A stretch of DNA of 64,000 nt from contig NZ_JARGES010000056.1 in NCBI RefSeq assembly GCF_029210365.1, positions 268,945-332,944 of the forward strand, read 5' to 3'. Position 1 is the stretch's first letter, and every line of letters starts with the position of its first letter. Below, one piece after another: positions 10,739-19,545 of this stretch. The notes beneath the pieces are model-generated. The model saw nothing but the letters and a program-made list of their open reading frames with translations. It did no database searches and was not told where the DNA came from. The position numbers were made by a program, and so were the translations under genes. Origin of the DNA: Mesorhizobium sp. YIM 152430 (lineage in GTDB: Bacteria; Pseudomonadota; Alphaproteobacteria; Rhizobiales; Rhizobiaceae).

Positions 10739-11540
10739 AAAGCGCGGCTGAAATCTCCGCCGCCGCCATCGCCGCAATGACCGCCGGCCGTTTGTCCTTC
10801 ACCGCCGAACCGCCGATCGGGCAGACGAGGCGCGCAAGATCGGTCTCCGAGCCGCCGGCCTCCTTCAGATACCAGCTTTTGAACGTCGCCCGCTTGGTCT
10901 TCGAGCCGATCATGCCGACATAGGCCGCGTCGTCGCGCTTGAGCGCTTCGGCGACGATCAGGAAGTCGAGCGCATGGTCGTGGGTAAGGACCACGAAGGC
11001 GGAGTGGGCTGGCGTATCGCGCACGCTCTCCTCGGGAACCGGCGTCAATCGCGTCGTGACGCCGTCCGGCATCCCGCCGAGCGCCTCGGCACGCGTTTCG
11101 ACGATGGTCACGCGGAACGGCATGAGCGCGAGCGCCGCCGCCAGCGCGTGGCCGACATGGCCGCCACCGAAGAGCAGGACGTGCGGATAGGTTGCCTCTT
11201 CCGATTCGAGCCGCTTCGGGATCGCCGCGCGCAGTTCGGCGTCGACAAGCGCGATGTCGACGCTGGTCCGCCCGCCGCAACACTGGCCTATTTCAGGTCC
11301 GAGAGGGATGTCGAGAAGGTCGGCTTTCGGGCTTCCGGCGGCGATCATTTCGCGGGCACGGTCGATCGCCCTGAATTCGAGCTGCCCGCCGCCGATCGTG
11401 CCGAAGATGGCGGTCGGAGAGACCAGCATCCAAGCGCCGACCTCGCGCGGGGTGGAGCCGATGGCGGAGCGGACCTCGACGATGGCGAGGTGGGGGTGGG
11501 CGGCGAGGAAAGTGGCGAGGGTGGTCATGGGGCGCGCCAT
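10722..11540 (-). CDS. xdhC: Xanthine dehydrogenase accessory protein XdhC
   Basis: A 272-residue XdhC/CoxI family protein that binds and sulfurates the molybdenum cofactor before insertion into xanthine dehydrogenase. The N-terminal XdhC domain (VEVRSAIGSTPREVGAWML, GTIGGGQLEF) is followed by a Rossmann-like domain starting near LLFGGGHVGHALAAAL. Conserved cysteines occur at QCCGG and in LVCPIGGS. It is downstream of xdhA and xdhB on the same strand, the usual order xdhABC. The start could be the ATG at 11540 or the internal ATG at 11528. Confidence 0.9.
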   Translation of the reverse strand: MARPMTTLATFLAAHPHLAIVEVRSAIGSTPREVGAWMLVSPTAIFGTIGGGQLEFRAIDRAREMIAAGSPKADLLDIPLGPEIGQCCGGRTSVDIALVDAELRAAIPKRLESEEATYPHVLLFGGGHVGHALAAALALMPFRVTIVETRAEALGGMPDGVTTRLTPVPEESVRDTPAHSAFVVLTHDHALDFLIVAEALKRDDAAYVGMIGSKTKRATFKSWYLKEAGGSETDLARLVCPIGGSAVKDKRPAVIAAMAAAEISAALFSSVS

Positions 11541-11609
11541 GATTGGGAGGCGTGAAGGATCACAAGCATCGGTGTTCTATAGCCTGTCCACGCGCGCGCA
11601 TAAACCGCG

Positions 11610-13958
11610 CTACCCGCGCGCGATCCCTCGAACCCGCTCCACCGCCATCAGCACCCGCTCCGGCGTCGCCGGCGCATCGAGCGCGGGGAACACCTTGTGC
11701 CCGCCGACGCTCGCCACCGCGTCCGACAGCGCATGGAAAACCGACATCGCCAGCATGAAAGGCGGTTCGCCAACGGCCTTGGAGCGATGCACCGTCGGCT
11801 CGTGCGCCTCCGGCCAATCCGCCAGCGTCACGTTGAAAATCTTCGGACGGTCCGAAGCGAGCGGAATCTTGTAGGTCGACGGAGCATAGGTTCTGAGGCG
11901 CCCCTTTTCGTCCCAGACGAGTTCCTCGGTCGTCAGCCAGCCCATGCCCTGCACGAAGCCGCCCTCGATCTGGCCGAGATCGATGATCCGGTTCAAGGAG
12001 CGTCCCGTCTCGTGCAGGATGTCGGTGCGCTCGACGACATATTCGCCCGTCAGCGTGTCGATCGAAACTTCCGAGCACGATGCGCCATAGGCGAAATAGT
12101 AGAATGGCCGGCCCTCGCCCTTGTCGCGGTCCCAGTGGATTTTCGGCGTCTTGTAGAAGCCGGCCGCCGAGAGTTGCACGCGCGCCATATAGGCCTGCTT
12201 GACGAGATCTGCGAAGGGGATTTCCTGATTTCCGATCCGCACCCGATTGGGCAGGAACACGATCTGGTCCTTCGGCAGGCCATATTTTTCGGACGCGAAA
12301 TCGCAGAGCCTGTTCTTGATCTGACGCGCGGCATTCTGCGCGGCCATGCCGTTCAAATCCGTGCCGGACGAGGCGGCGGTGGCCGAGGTGTTCGGCACTT
12401 TGCCCGTCGTCGTCGCGGTGATCTTCACGTTGGAAATGTCGATCTGGAACTCCTCGGCCACCACCTGCGCGACCTTGACGTAGAGCCCTTGCCCCATCTC
12501 GGTGCCGCCATGGTTCAGGTGAACCGAGCCGTCCGTATACACATGCACCAGCGCGCCCGCCTGGTTGAAATGGGTCGCCGTGAAGGAGATGCCGAACTTG
12601 ACCGGCGTCAGCGCAAGGCCGCGCTTGACGATGCGGCTCTTCGCATTGAAGGCGGCGATTTCCTCGCGTCGGCGCTGGTAGTCGCAGGACGCTTCCAGTT
12701 CGGCGACGATGCGGTGGACGATGTTGTCCTCGACGATCTGATGGTAGGGCGTGACGTTCCGGTCGGACGTGCCGTAGAAATTCGTCTTGCGAACCTCCAG
12801 TGGGTCCTTCCCCAGCGCGAAGGCGATCTCGTCGATGACGCGCTCCGCGCCCATCATGCCCTGCGGGCCGCCGAAGCCGCGAAACGCGGTGTTGGACACG
12901 GTGTTGGTGTAGAGCGGCGCGGATTGCGCGTGGACCGCAGGGTAGAAATAGGCGTTGTCGCAATGGAACAGTGCGCGGTCGGTGACGGGACCGGAAAGGT
13001 CCGACGAAAAACCGCAGCGCGCGGCATAGGTGTAGTTGACGCCGCGGATCGTGCCGTGCTCGTCGAAGCCGACCTCGTAGTCGATGAGGAAGTCGTGGCG
13101 CTTGCCCGTGGCGATCATGTCGTCGTCGCGGTCGGGACGGATTTTCACCGGGCGCTTCAGCTTCTTTGCCGCAATGGCGGCGATGGCGGCGAACTGGTTC
13201 GACTGCGTCTCCTTGCCGCCGAAGCCGCCGCCCATGCGCCGTACCTCGACGGTGACGGCGTGCGAGGCCACGCCAAGCGCGTGCGCGACCATGTGCTGGA
13301 CTTCGCTCGGATGCTGGGTCGAGGAATGGACGGTCACGTCGTCGTCCTCGCCGGGAATGGCGAGCGCGATATGGCCTTCGAGATAGAAATGGTCCTGCCC
13401 GCCGACGCGCATCCGGCCCTTGAGCCGGTGCGGGGCCGACGCGATCGCATCTGCCGCTTCGCCACGCCTCAGCGTCAGCGGCGGGGCGACCATCCGGGCC
13501 GACTTCGCGTCGAGTTCGCCGATATCGGTGACGAATGGCAGCGCGTCATAGTCGATCTTCGCCAGTTGGCACGCCCGCCGCGCCACCTCGCGCGTTTCGG
13601 CGATGACGGCGAAGAGCGGCTGGCCGAAAAACTCGACCTTTTCCGTCGTCAGCACCGGCTCGTCGTGCCGCCCTGTCGGCGAGATGTCGTTGACGCCCGG
13701 CACGTCATGGCCGGTCAGCACCGCGACGACTCCCGGCGCGGAACGAACCGCATCGAGGTCGATGGACTTGACGGTGCCGTGTGCGATGGTCGAGAGGCCA
13801 AGACAGCCATGCAGCGTGCCGGCCGGCTCGGCGATGTCATCGATATACACGGCCTGGCCGGTGACGTGCTTGGCGGCGGAATCGTGGCGCTGGTCGCTCG
13901 CGACCCCGCCCTTGATGGCGGCGGCGGTCAGGTCGGGCTGGGCGTGCTTGTTCATCAC
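11610..13958 (-). CDS. xdhB: Xanthine dehydrogenase, molybdopterin-binding subunit
   Basis: A 782-residue large subunit of xanthine dehydrogenase. Recognisable parts are the N-terminal hammerhead domain (HVTGQAVYIDDIAEPAGTLH), RRMGGGFGGKETQ contacting the cofactor, AFRGFGGPQGM with the active-site arginine, and the C-terminal GKVPNTSATAASSG and GEPPFML segments including the active-site Glu region. It oxidises hypoxanthine and xanthine to urate together with XdhA. It overlaps xdhA by 4 bp. The length is normal for the bacterial two-subunit enzyme. Confidence 0.95.
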   Translation of the reverse strand: MMNKHAQPDLTAAAIKGGVASDQRHDSAAKHVTGQAVYIDDIAEPAGTLHGCLGLSTIAHGTVKSIDLDAVRSAPGVVAVLTGHDVPGVNDISPTGRHDEPVLTTEKVEFFGQPLFAVIAETREVARRACQLAKIDYDALPFVTDIGELDAKSARMVAPPLTLRRGEAADAIASAPHRLKGRMRVGGQDHFYLEGHIALAIPGEDDDVTVHSSTQHPSEVQHMVAHALGVASHAVTVEVRRMGGGFGGKETQSNQFAAIAAIAAKKLKRPVKIRPDRDDDMIATGKRHDFLIDYEVGFDEHGTIRGVNYTYAARCGFSSDLSGPVTDRALFHCDNAYFYPAVHAQSAPLYTNTVSNTAFRGFGGPQGMMGAERVIDEIAFALGKDPLEVRKTNFYGTSDRNVTPYHQIVEDNIVHRIVAELEASCDYQRRREEIAAFNAKSRIVKRGLALTPVKFGISFTATHFNQAGALVHVYTDGSVHLNHGGTEMGQGLYVKVAQVVAEEFQIDISNVKITATTTGKVPNTSATAASSGTDLNGMAAQNAARQIKNRLCDFASEKYGLPKDQIVFLPNRVRIGNQEIPFADLVKQAYMARVQLSAAGFYKTPKIHWDRDKGEGRPFYYFAYGASCSEVSIDTLTGEYVVERTDILHETGRSLNRIIDLGQIEGGFVQGMGWLTTEELVWDEKGRLRTYAPSTYKIPLASDRPKIFNVTLADWPEAHEPTVHRSKAVGEPPFMLAMSVFHALSDAVASVGGHKVFPALDAPATPERVLMAVERVRGIARG

Positions 13959-15418
13959 GCCGCCTCATGGCGCAAAACGGTAGCCGTCTCGCCGCTGCTT
14001 TCGAGAAACACCCGCATCAACAGATTCTTCGCCGTCATCATCCGATAGTCAGCGCTCGCCCGCATGTCCGAAATCGGCTGGAAATCCTGCGCATAACCCG
14101 CCATCGCAGCCTCGACCGTCTCATTCGTCCACGGCTTCCCGACGAGTCCCGCCTCGACAGCCTTCGCGCGTTTCGGCGTCGCTGCCATGCCGCCATAGGC
14201 GATGCGGGCCGATGTCACCTTCCCATCCTCGACCCTCAGCAAGAACGCCCCCAGCACCGCCGTGATGTCCTCGTCGCGGCGCTTCGTGATCTTGTGGACG
14301 GCGAACAGCGCCCCCGCCTCGGGCACCGGCACATGCACCGCCTCGACGAATTCGCCGGGCGCGCGGTCCTGCTTGCCGTAGTCGATGAAGAAGTCCTCGA
14401 GCGCGATCGTTCGACGACTCGCGCCTTTGCGCAGTGTCACCGACGCGCCGAGCGCGATCAGGGGCGGCGGCGTGTCGCCGATGGGCGAGCCATTGGCGAT
14501 GTTGCCGCCGATCGTGCCCATGTTGCGCACCTGATCGCCGCCGATCCGGTCGAGCAGCGGGCGCAGCGCAGGGATGCGCGACGCCAGTGCCGCATAGGCA
14601 TCCGTATAGCTGACGCCGGCGCCGATGGTGATCGTGCCGTCCGTCTCCGACACCTGCCGCAATTCGTCTAGCCCGCCGATGAAGACGACAGGCGAGATGT
14701 CGCGGAAATGTTTCGTCACCCAGAGCCCGACATCGGTCGAACCGGCGACGATGCGCGCGTTCGGCTCGGCGTCCAGAACAGTCGCGAGGTCGTCGACCGA
14801 CGACGGCACGACGAGCCGGTCCTTGCCCGTGCCGATCTCGACGCGCGCGCCGTCACGCATGGCTTTCAGTCTTGCGATCACGTCTGCGCGCTCAGTGACG
14901 AGCGGGTCGCGCCCGGCCTCGCCATAGGACGAGATCGCCCGCGCCGCACGCATGATCGCCTCGTAGCCGGTGCATCGGCACAGATTGCCTTGCAGCGCCT
15001 TTTCGATGATCGCATCGGACGGGTTCGGCTCGCGCATCCACAACGCGTAGAGCGACATCACGAAGCCCGGCGTGCAGAACCCGCATTGCGAACCATGGAA
15101 ATCGACCATCGCCTGCTGGACGGGGTGAAGCCCCCCATCCGAACCGCGCAGATGCTCGATGGTGACGACATGGCAACCGTCAAGCGAGCCGGTGAACCGG
15201 ATGCAGGCATTGACGCCTTCATAGACGAGCCCGTCGCCGGCAAGCCGACCGACCAACACCGTGCAGGCGCCGCAATCCCCTTCCGCGCAGCCTTCCTTGG
15301 TGCCCTTCAGCGCGCGGTCGAGGCGCAGGAAATCGAGCAGCGTCGCATCGGGGCGCACGTCGGTGAGGGTGATCACTTCGCCGTTGAGGAGGAAGCGGAT
15401 GTGGGAGCGGGAGCCCAT
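13955..15418 (-). CDS. xdhA: Xanthine dehydrogenase, small (FeS/FAD) subunit
   Basis: A 487-residue subunit with two [2Fe-2S] domains and an FAD domain. The plant-ferredoxin-type cluster is at CAEGDCGAC (Cys44, 49, 52), the second cluster at CGFC (about 111-114) and CRC (about 146-148). The FAD-binding domain from about residue 195 includes GTIGGNIANGSPIGDTPP. It transfers electrons from the molybdenum site to NAD+. It is the first gene of the xdhABC run and begins 2 bp after uraH ends on the same strand, so uraH-xdhABC may be one transcript. Confidence 0.95.
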   Translation of the reverse strand: MGSRSHIRFLLNGEVITLTDVRPDATLLDFLRLDRALKGTKEGCAEGDCGACTVLVGRLAGDGLVYEGVNACIRFTGSLDGCHVVTIEHLRGSDGGLHPVQQAMVDFHGSQCGFCTPGFVMSLYALWMREPNPSDAIIEKALQGNLCRCTGYEAIMRAARAISSYGEAGRDPLVTERADVIARLKAMRDGARVEIGTGKDRLVVPSSVDDLATVLDAEPNARIVAGSTDVGLWVTKHFRDISPVVFIGGLDELRQVSETDGTITIGAGVSYTDAYAALASRIPALRPLLDRIGGDQVRNMGTIGGNIANGSPIGDTPPPLIALGASVTLRKGASRRTIALEDFFIDYGKQDRAPGEFVEAVHVPVPEAGALFAVHKITKRRDEDITAVLGAFLLRVEDGKVTSARIAYGGMAATPKRAKAVEAGLVGKPWTNETVEAAMAGYAQDFQPISDMRASADYRMMTAKNLLMRVFLESSGETATVLRHEAA

Positions 15419-15419
15419 C

Positions 15420-15785
15420 TCAACTCCCCCGATACGTTGAATAGCCGTAAGGCGAGATCAGCAGGGGCACATGGTAGTGCGCCGCCTCCGCCATCCCGAA
15501 CCGGATCGGCACCTCGTCGAGGAAGGCGGGTTCGGGCAGGGTCAGGCCCGAGCCTCGCAGATAATCGCCTGCCGCGAACACCAGCTCATACTGCCCCGGC
15601 GCGAAATCAGCGCCCTGAAGCAGCGGCGCGTCGCAACGGCCGTCGGCATTGGTGGTGACGGACTTGACGTGCGCGCGCTCGTCTCCGTCGAGCCTGTAGA
15701 GCGCGATCTTCAGCCCCGCAGCCGGCCGCCCCGACGCCGTGTCCAGTACGTGGGTGGTCAGGCGACCCGAATTGGCGTTGGCCAT
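15420..15785 (-). CDS. uraH: 5-Hydroxyisourate hydrolase
   Basis: A 121-residue transthyretin-like protein. It begins [14 protein letters not shown] and ends with YRGS, the C-terminal tetrapeptide that marks HIU hydrolases and separates them from transthyretin. It opens the ring of 5-hydroxyisourate made by PuuD to give OHCU. The ATG at 15785 is chosen because it is preceded by a ribosome-binding-like GGGAG and matches the family N-terminus; an upstream in-frame extension would add 24 non-conserved residues. It heads the minus-strand transcript and is divergent from puuE-uraD. Confidence 0.92.
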   Translation of the reverse strand: MANANSGRLTTHVLDTASGRPAAGLKIALYRLDGDERAHVKSVTTNADGRCDAPLLQGADFAPGQYELVFAAGDYLRGSGLTLPEPAFLDEVPIRFGMAEAAHYHVPLLISPYGYSTYRGS

Positions 15786-15862
15786 ATGCGCTCCCTTTTG
15801 TTCTTCTTGGCACGGACTGTAAGGCAAGTCATAAGCCCTCTGGAGGCGAGCGGCCACAAAAA

Positions 15863-15873
15863 GACTTTCAAAA
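15863..15873 (+). promoter_or_regulatory. Shared motif GACTTTCAAAA in uraH/puuE divergent promoter
   Basis: The 150-bp divergent space between uraH and the puuE-uraD fusion carries the same 11-mer found at 9765-9775, here followed by TTTTCG. Two copies confined to the two divergent promoters of the purine region suggest a common operator, perhaps for the local LysR protein. Chance occurrence is not excluded. Confidence 0.35.
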
Positions 15874-15935
15874 TTTTCGTCGGGAATGCGCGCCCGCGAC
15901 AGCGCCTATTCTGCCATGGTGATGGGGAAAATTCG

Positions 15936-17381
15936 ATGACCGAGCCGAAGCGATATGTCCGCAATATGCGCGGCTATGGCGCCAATCCGCCGAAGGCGAA
16001 CTGGCCGGGCGGCGCGCATGTGGCCGTGTCCTTCGTCGTCAACTACGAGGAAGGCGGCGAGAACTGCGTCCTCCACGGCGACGCCGCCTCCGAGGCGTTC
16101 CTGTCCGAAATCGTCGGCGCCGCGCCATGGCCGGCCAAGCGCCACTGGAACATGGAATCGATCTACGAATACGGCGCGCGGGCCGGTTTCTGGCGGCTCC
16201 ATCGCCTGTTCACGGAGGCCGGCCTTCCAGTGACGGTCTACGGTGTCGCGGACGCCCTCGCCCGCTCGCCCGACCAGGTGGCGGCGATGCAGGAGGCGGG
16301 CTGGGAAATCGCCTCGCACGGGTTGAAATGGATCGACTATCGCGACCATGAAGAGGATGCCGAGCGCGCCGATCTGGCCGAAGCGATCCGGCTCCATACC
16401 GAAGTCGTCGGCGAGCGTCCGAAGGGGCTCTATGTCGGCCGCACATCGGTCAACACCGTGAAGCTGGCGGCGCAGGAAGGTGGCTTCACATGGATTTCCG
16501 ACACCTATGACGACGACCTGCCCTATTGGCTCGACCATGACGGCCAGGGCCGCGCGATCGACCCGCAACTTGTCATTCCCTATACGCTGGACGCCAACGA
16601 CATGCGCTTTGCGACGGCTCAAGGGTTCAATTCGGGCGACCAGTTCTTCGCCTATCTCAAGGACGCGTTCGACACGCATTACGCGGAAGGCGAGGCTGGC
16701 CGACCGTCGATGATGAGCATTGGGCTGCACTGTCGGCTCGTCGGGCGGCCGGGGCGCGTGGCGGCGCTGAAGCGCTTCGTCGACTATGTGAAGAGCCACG
16801 ACAATGCGTGGGTGGCGCGCCGCATCGACATCGCCGAGCATTGGATCGCGAAACATCCCTACAAGCCGCATGGGCTACGGCCGAGCCGGATGGGGCGCAA
16901 GGCGTTCGTCTCACGCTTCGGCTCGATCTTCGAGCATTCGCCATGGATCGCCGAACGCGCCTTCGAACTTGAACTCGGCCCCGCTCATGACAGTGCCGAC
17001 GGCCTGCACAACGCACTGGCGCGCATGTTCCGTTCGGCGAGCGAGCCGGAACGGCTGGGCGTGCTGCAAGCCCATCCCGACCTTGCCGGCAAGCTGGCGC
17101 AGGCGAGGCGCCTCACCGAGGAATCGACCAGGGAACAGGCGTCCGCCGGGCTCGACGCGCTGACCGACGACGAGCGCGCGGCCTTCACCGAACTGAACGA
17201 GACCTATGTCGCAAAATTCGGCTTCCCGTTCATCATCGCCGTCAAGGACAACACCAAGGCGTCGATCCTCGACGCCTTCCGGCACCGCATCGCCAATGAC
17301 CGCGACACCGAATTCGCCACCGCGTGCAAGCAGGTCGAGCGCATCGCCTATCTGCGGCTGAAGGACATCCTGCCCCAATGA
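15936..17381 (+). CDS. puuE-uraD: Allantoinase (PuuE) fused to OHCU decarboxylase (UraD)
   Basis: A 481-residue bifunctional protein. Residues 1 to about 310 are a PuuE-type allantoinase of the polysaccharide deacetylase fold (AHVAVSFVVNYEEGGE, GWEIASHGLKWIDY, SIGLHCRLVGRPGR). Residues about 315-481 are OHCU decarboxylase, with the catalytic His in AHPDLAGKL (about 379) and the conserved FGFPFIIAVK. The two activities are consecutive: OHCU to S-allantoin, then allantoin to allantoate, carried here in reverse domain order. The ATG at 15936 follows a GGGGAAA site; translation further upstream would run through the promoter region. It overlaps the next gene by 4 bp. Confidence 0.93.
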   Translation: MTEPKRYVRNMRGYGANPPKANWPGGAHVAVSFVVNYEEGGENCVLHGDAASEAFLSEIVGAAPWPAKRHWNMESIYEYGARAGFWRLHRLFTEAGLPVTVYGVADALARSPDQVAAMQEAGWEIASHGLKWIDYRDHEEDAERADLAEAIRLHTEVVGERPKGLYVGRTSVNTVKLAAQEGGFTWISDTYDDDLPYWLDHDGQGRAIDPQLVIPYTLDANDMRFATAQGFNSGDQFFAYLKDAFDTHYAEGEAGRPSMMSIGLHCRLVGRPGRVAALKRFVDYVKSHDNAWVARRIDIAEHWIAKHPYKPHGLRPSRMGRKAFVSRFGSIFEHSPWIAERAFELELGPAHDSADGLHNALARMFRSASEPERLGVLQAHPDLAGKLAQARRLTEESTREQASAGLDALTDDERAAFTELNETYVAKFGFPFIIAVKDNTKASILDAFRHRIANDRDTEFATACKQVERIAYLRLKDILPQ

Positions 17382-18208
17382 ACGAGCGAACCTATTACGC
17401 CCCCACTGGCGGCCTGCCGGCGCAGACTGAACTCCACACCGGCCGCGCCGTCTTCACCGACGCCTATGCCGTGATCCCCAAAGGTGTCATGAGCGACATC
17501 GTGACGAGCTACCTGCCCTTCTGGGACAAGACGCGGCTCTGGGTCCTCTCGCGCCCGCTCTCCGGCTTCGCCGAGACCTTCTCGCAATACATCATGGAAG
17601 TGCAGCCGGGGGGCGGGTCGGACCGACCGGAGCCGGAAGCGGATGCGCAGGGCGTGTTCTTCGTCGTCGAAGGCGAGATCACGGTGACGCTGGACGGCGA
17701 GCGCCACACCCTGACGCCCGGCGGCTACGCCTATTTGCCGCCAGCCAGCGGCTGGACGCTCAGGAACGATGGCAAGGACGTCGCCCGCTTCCACTGGATC
17801 CGCAAGGCGTATGAGTTCGTGGAAGGTCTCGACGTCCCCGACCCGCTCTTCCTTAACGAGAGGGACATCGCGCCCGCGCCGATGCCCGATACCGGCGGCG
17901 CATGGGCGACGACGCGTTTCGTCGACCCGGCGGACCTTCGCCATGACATGCATGTCACCGTCGTCACCTTCGAGCCCGGCGGACTGATCCCGTTCGAGGA
18001 AACCCATGTCATGGAGCACGGGCTTTACGTGCTTGAGGGCAAGGCGGTCTACAAACTCAATAGAGATTGGGTGGAGGTCGAGGCCGGCGACTACATGTGG
18101 CTGCGCGCCTTCTGCCCTCAGGCCTGCTATGCAGGCGGTCCGGGGCGTTTTCGGTATTTGCTTTATAAGGACGTCAACCGCCACGCCAAGCTTGGAATCG
18201 GCCGATGA
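17378..18208 (+). CDS. allE: (S)-ureidoglycine aminohydrolase
   Basis: A 276-residue bicupin. The first cupin is around residues 75-140 (EVQPGGGSDRPEPEADAQGV; VVEGEITVTLDGE) and the second around 190-260 (TFEPGGLIPFEETHVMEHG, the Mn-binding stretch with His and Glu). It releases ammonia from S-ureidoglycine to give S-ureidoglycolate. The start makes an ATGA overlap with puuE-uraD. Its presence implies that allantoate is broken down by an allantoate amidohydrolase rather than allantoicase, but that enzyme is not in this window. Confidence 0.9.
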   Translation: MNERTYYAPTGGLPAQTELHTGRAVFTDAYAVIPKGVMSDIVTSYLPFWDKTRLWVLSRPLSGFAETFSQYIMEVQPGGGSDRPEPEADAQGVFFVVEGEITVTLDGERHTLTPGGYAYLPPASGWTLRNDGKDVARFHWIRKAYEFVEGLDVPDPLFLNERDIAPAPMPDTGGAWATTRFVDPADLRHDMHVTVVTFEPGGLIPFEETHVMEHGLYVLEGKAVYKLNRDWVEVEAGDYMWLRAFCPQACYAGGPGRFRYLLYKDVNRHAKLGIGR

Positions 18209-18714
18209 CCCGCACCATAACCGCCCGCCCCCTCACCCGCGAAGCCTTCGCCCCCTTCGGCGACGTCCTCGACACCGCCGGCGACAACCACTTCCCGATC
18301 AACAACGGCAAATGCGAGCGCTATCACGACCTGGCCAATGTCGAGGCCAAGGGCCCGAACGCCCGCGTGCTCGTCTCGATCGCCCGCGGCACGCCCTACG
18401 AAATGCCGCTGGCGCTGAAGATGGTCGAGCGCCATCCTTTCGGCAGCCAGATCTTCATGCCGCTCGATCAGCGCCCGTTCCTCGTCGTCGTCTGCCATGA
18501 CACCAATGACGGCCCCGGCGAACCGAATGCCTTCGTCACCGCACCCGGCCAAGGCGTCAACTATCATCGCAACACATGGCACGCAGTCCTGACGCCGATC
18601 GGGCAGAGCCAGGATTTCATCGTCGTCGACCGGGGCGGCGACGGCAGCAACCTGGAGGAATTCTTCTTCGAGGAGCCCTGGGAAGTCCGCCTGCCGCAAG
18701 GTTTCCAGACGTGA
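18205..18714 (+). CDS. allA: Ureidoglycolate lyase
   Basis: A 169-residue protein of the AllA family that cleaves ureidoglycolate to glyoxylate and urea. Family segments include LTREAFAPFGDVL near the N-terminus, MVERHPFGSQIFMPL and GVNYHRNTWHAVLTP with conserved histidines. It overlaps both neighbours by 4 bp, so it is translationally coupled within the puuE-uraD, allE, allA, deaminase operon. The glyoxylate produced connects to the glycerate kinase at 5877-7139. Confidence 0.92.
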   Translation: MTRTITARPLTREAFAPFGDVLDTAGDNHFPINNGKCERYHDLANVEAKGPNARVLVSIARGTPYEMPLALKMVERHPFGSQIFMPLDQRPFLVVVCHDTNDGPGEPNAFVTAPGQGVNYHRNTWHAVLTPIGQSQDFIVVDRGGDGSNLEEFFFEEPWEVRLPQGFQT

Positions 18715-19301
18715 GCGCAGCGCTGATCAACCGTCTGTTCGACGTCATCGAGAACGACATCGTGCCCAAGACGCAAGCGGGCGTCGCCGCCGGCAACAAG
18801 ATCTTCGGTGCCGCGATCCTGCGCAAGTCGGACTTCTCGCTGATCATCGCCGAAACCAACAATGAGATCGAAAATCCGCTCTGGCATGGCGAGATGCACG
18901 CCATGAAGCGCTTCTACGAACTGCCGAAGGCTGAACGGCCCGACACGAAGGATTGCGTCTTCCTGTCGACGCACGAACCCTGTTCGCTGTGCCTGTCGGC
19001 GATCACTTGGGCGGGCTTCGACAATTTCCATTATTTCTTCAGTCATGAGGATTCGCGCGACGCGTTCGCGATTCCGCACGATCTGAAGATCCTGAAAGAG
19101 GTCTTCGGTCTCGAACCCGGCGGCTACCGTGCTGAAAACGCCTACTGGAAAAGCCACTCCATCCGGCGCGAGATCGCCGCAATGGGCGAAGCAGAACGCT
19201 CCGAACTGTCCAGTCGCGCGGCAGGAATTTCCCGTCGCTACGACGCCCTTTCGCACGTCTATCAGGCGTCGAAGGACGCCAACGACATTCCCCTCAATTG
19301 A
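18711..19301 (+). CDS. CDA-fold zinc deaminase at the end of the ureide operon
   Basis: A 196-residue protein of the cytidine deaminase-like superfamily (nucleoside/base deaminase). Zinc and catalytic motifs are WHGEMHAM (HxE) and EPCSLC (PCxxC). The start is a GTG at 18711 that overlaps the allA stop (GTGA); no nearer ATG is available without losing the conserved N-terminus. The C-terminal 60 residues extend beyond a minimal CDA domain. It could act on guanine, another purine base or a nucleoside. Because GuaD is already present, its substrate here is open. Not TadA-like in length or context. Confidence 0.7.
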   Translation: MSAALINRLFDVIENDIVPKTQAGVAAGNKIFGAAILRKSDFSLIIAETNNEIENPLWHGEMHAMKRFYELPKAERPDTKDCVFLSTHEPCSLCLSAITWAGFDNFHYFFSHEDSRDAFAIPHDLKILKEVFGLEPGGYRAENAYWKSHSIRREIAAMGEAERSELSSRAAGISRRYDALSHVYQASKDANDIPLN

Positions 19302-19486
19302 CAGGCTGCCGACAGGTCCGCACGACCAACTATCGGCAAATCCTCACGAATTTTCCCTTCGCGGTTGATCCCTCGGCGCGGGTGGCTATAGTTCGCCTCG
19401 TCTCAGGCGGAACCATTTACGCCATCCAATGTCGCAAACGGCCATGTGAAATGTCGCATGATGCCGTCAATATCCTTACCTAACGA

Positions 19487-19502
19487 GACCCGCAAACGGG
19501 TC
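19487..19502 (+). other. Small hairpin in the leader of the first ABC transporter operon
   Basis: GACCCG-CAAA-CGGGTC forms a 6-bp stem with a 4-base loop, 43 bp upstream of the substrate-binding protein ATG. There is no T-run, so a simple terminator is unlikely. The 244-bp space it sits in (19302-19545) holds no gene that I can support. Confidence 0.3.
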
Positions 19503-19545
19503 CGCTCAATGGGTTCGGATCACACGATCGAATGAGGAACAGGCA

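Noticed and set aside
11697..14048. Long open frame antisense to xdhB (and similar ones antisense to mrpA and the first binding protein)
   Set aside because: High-GC codon bias leaves antisense frames open; the products are Arg/His/Asp-rich with no domain, while the sense frames encode well-known proteins.
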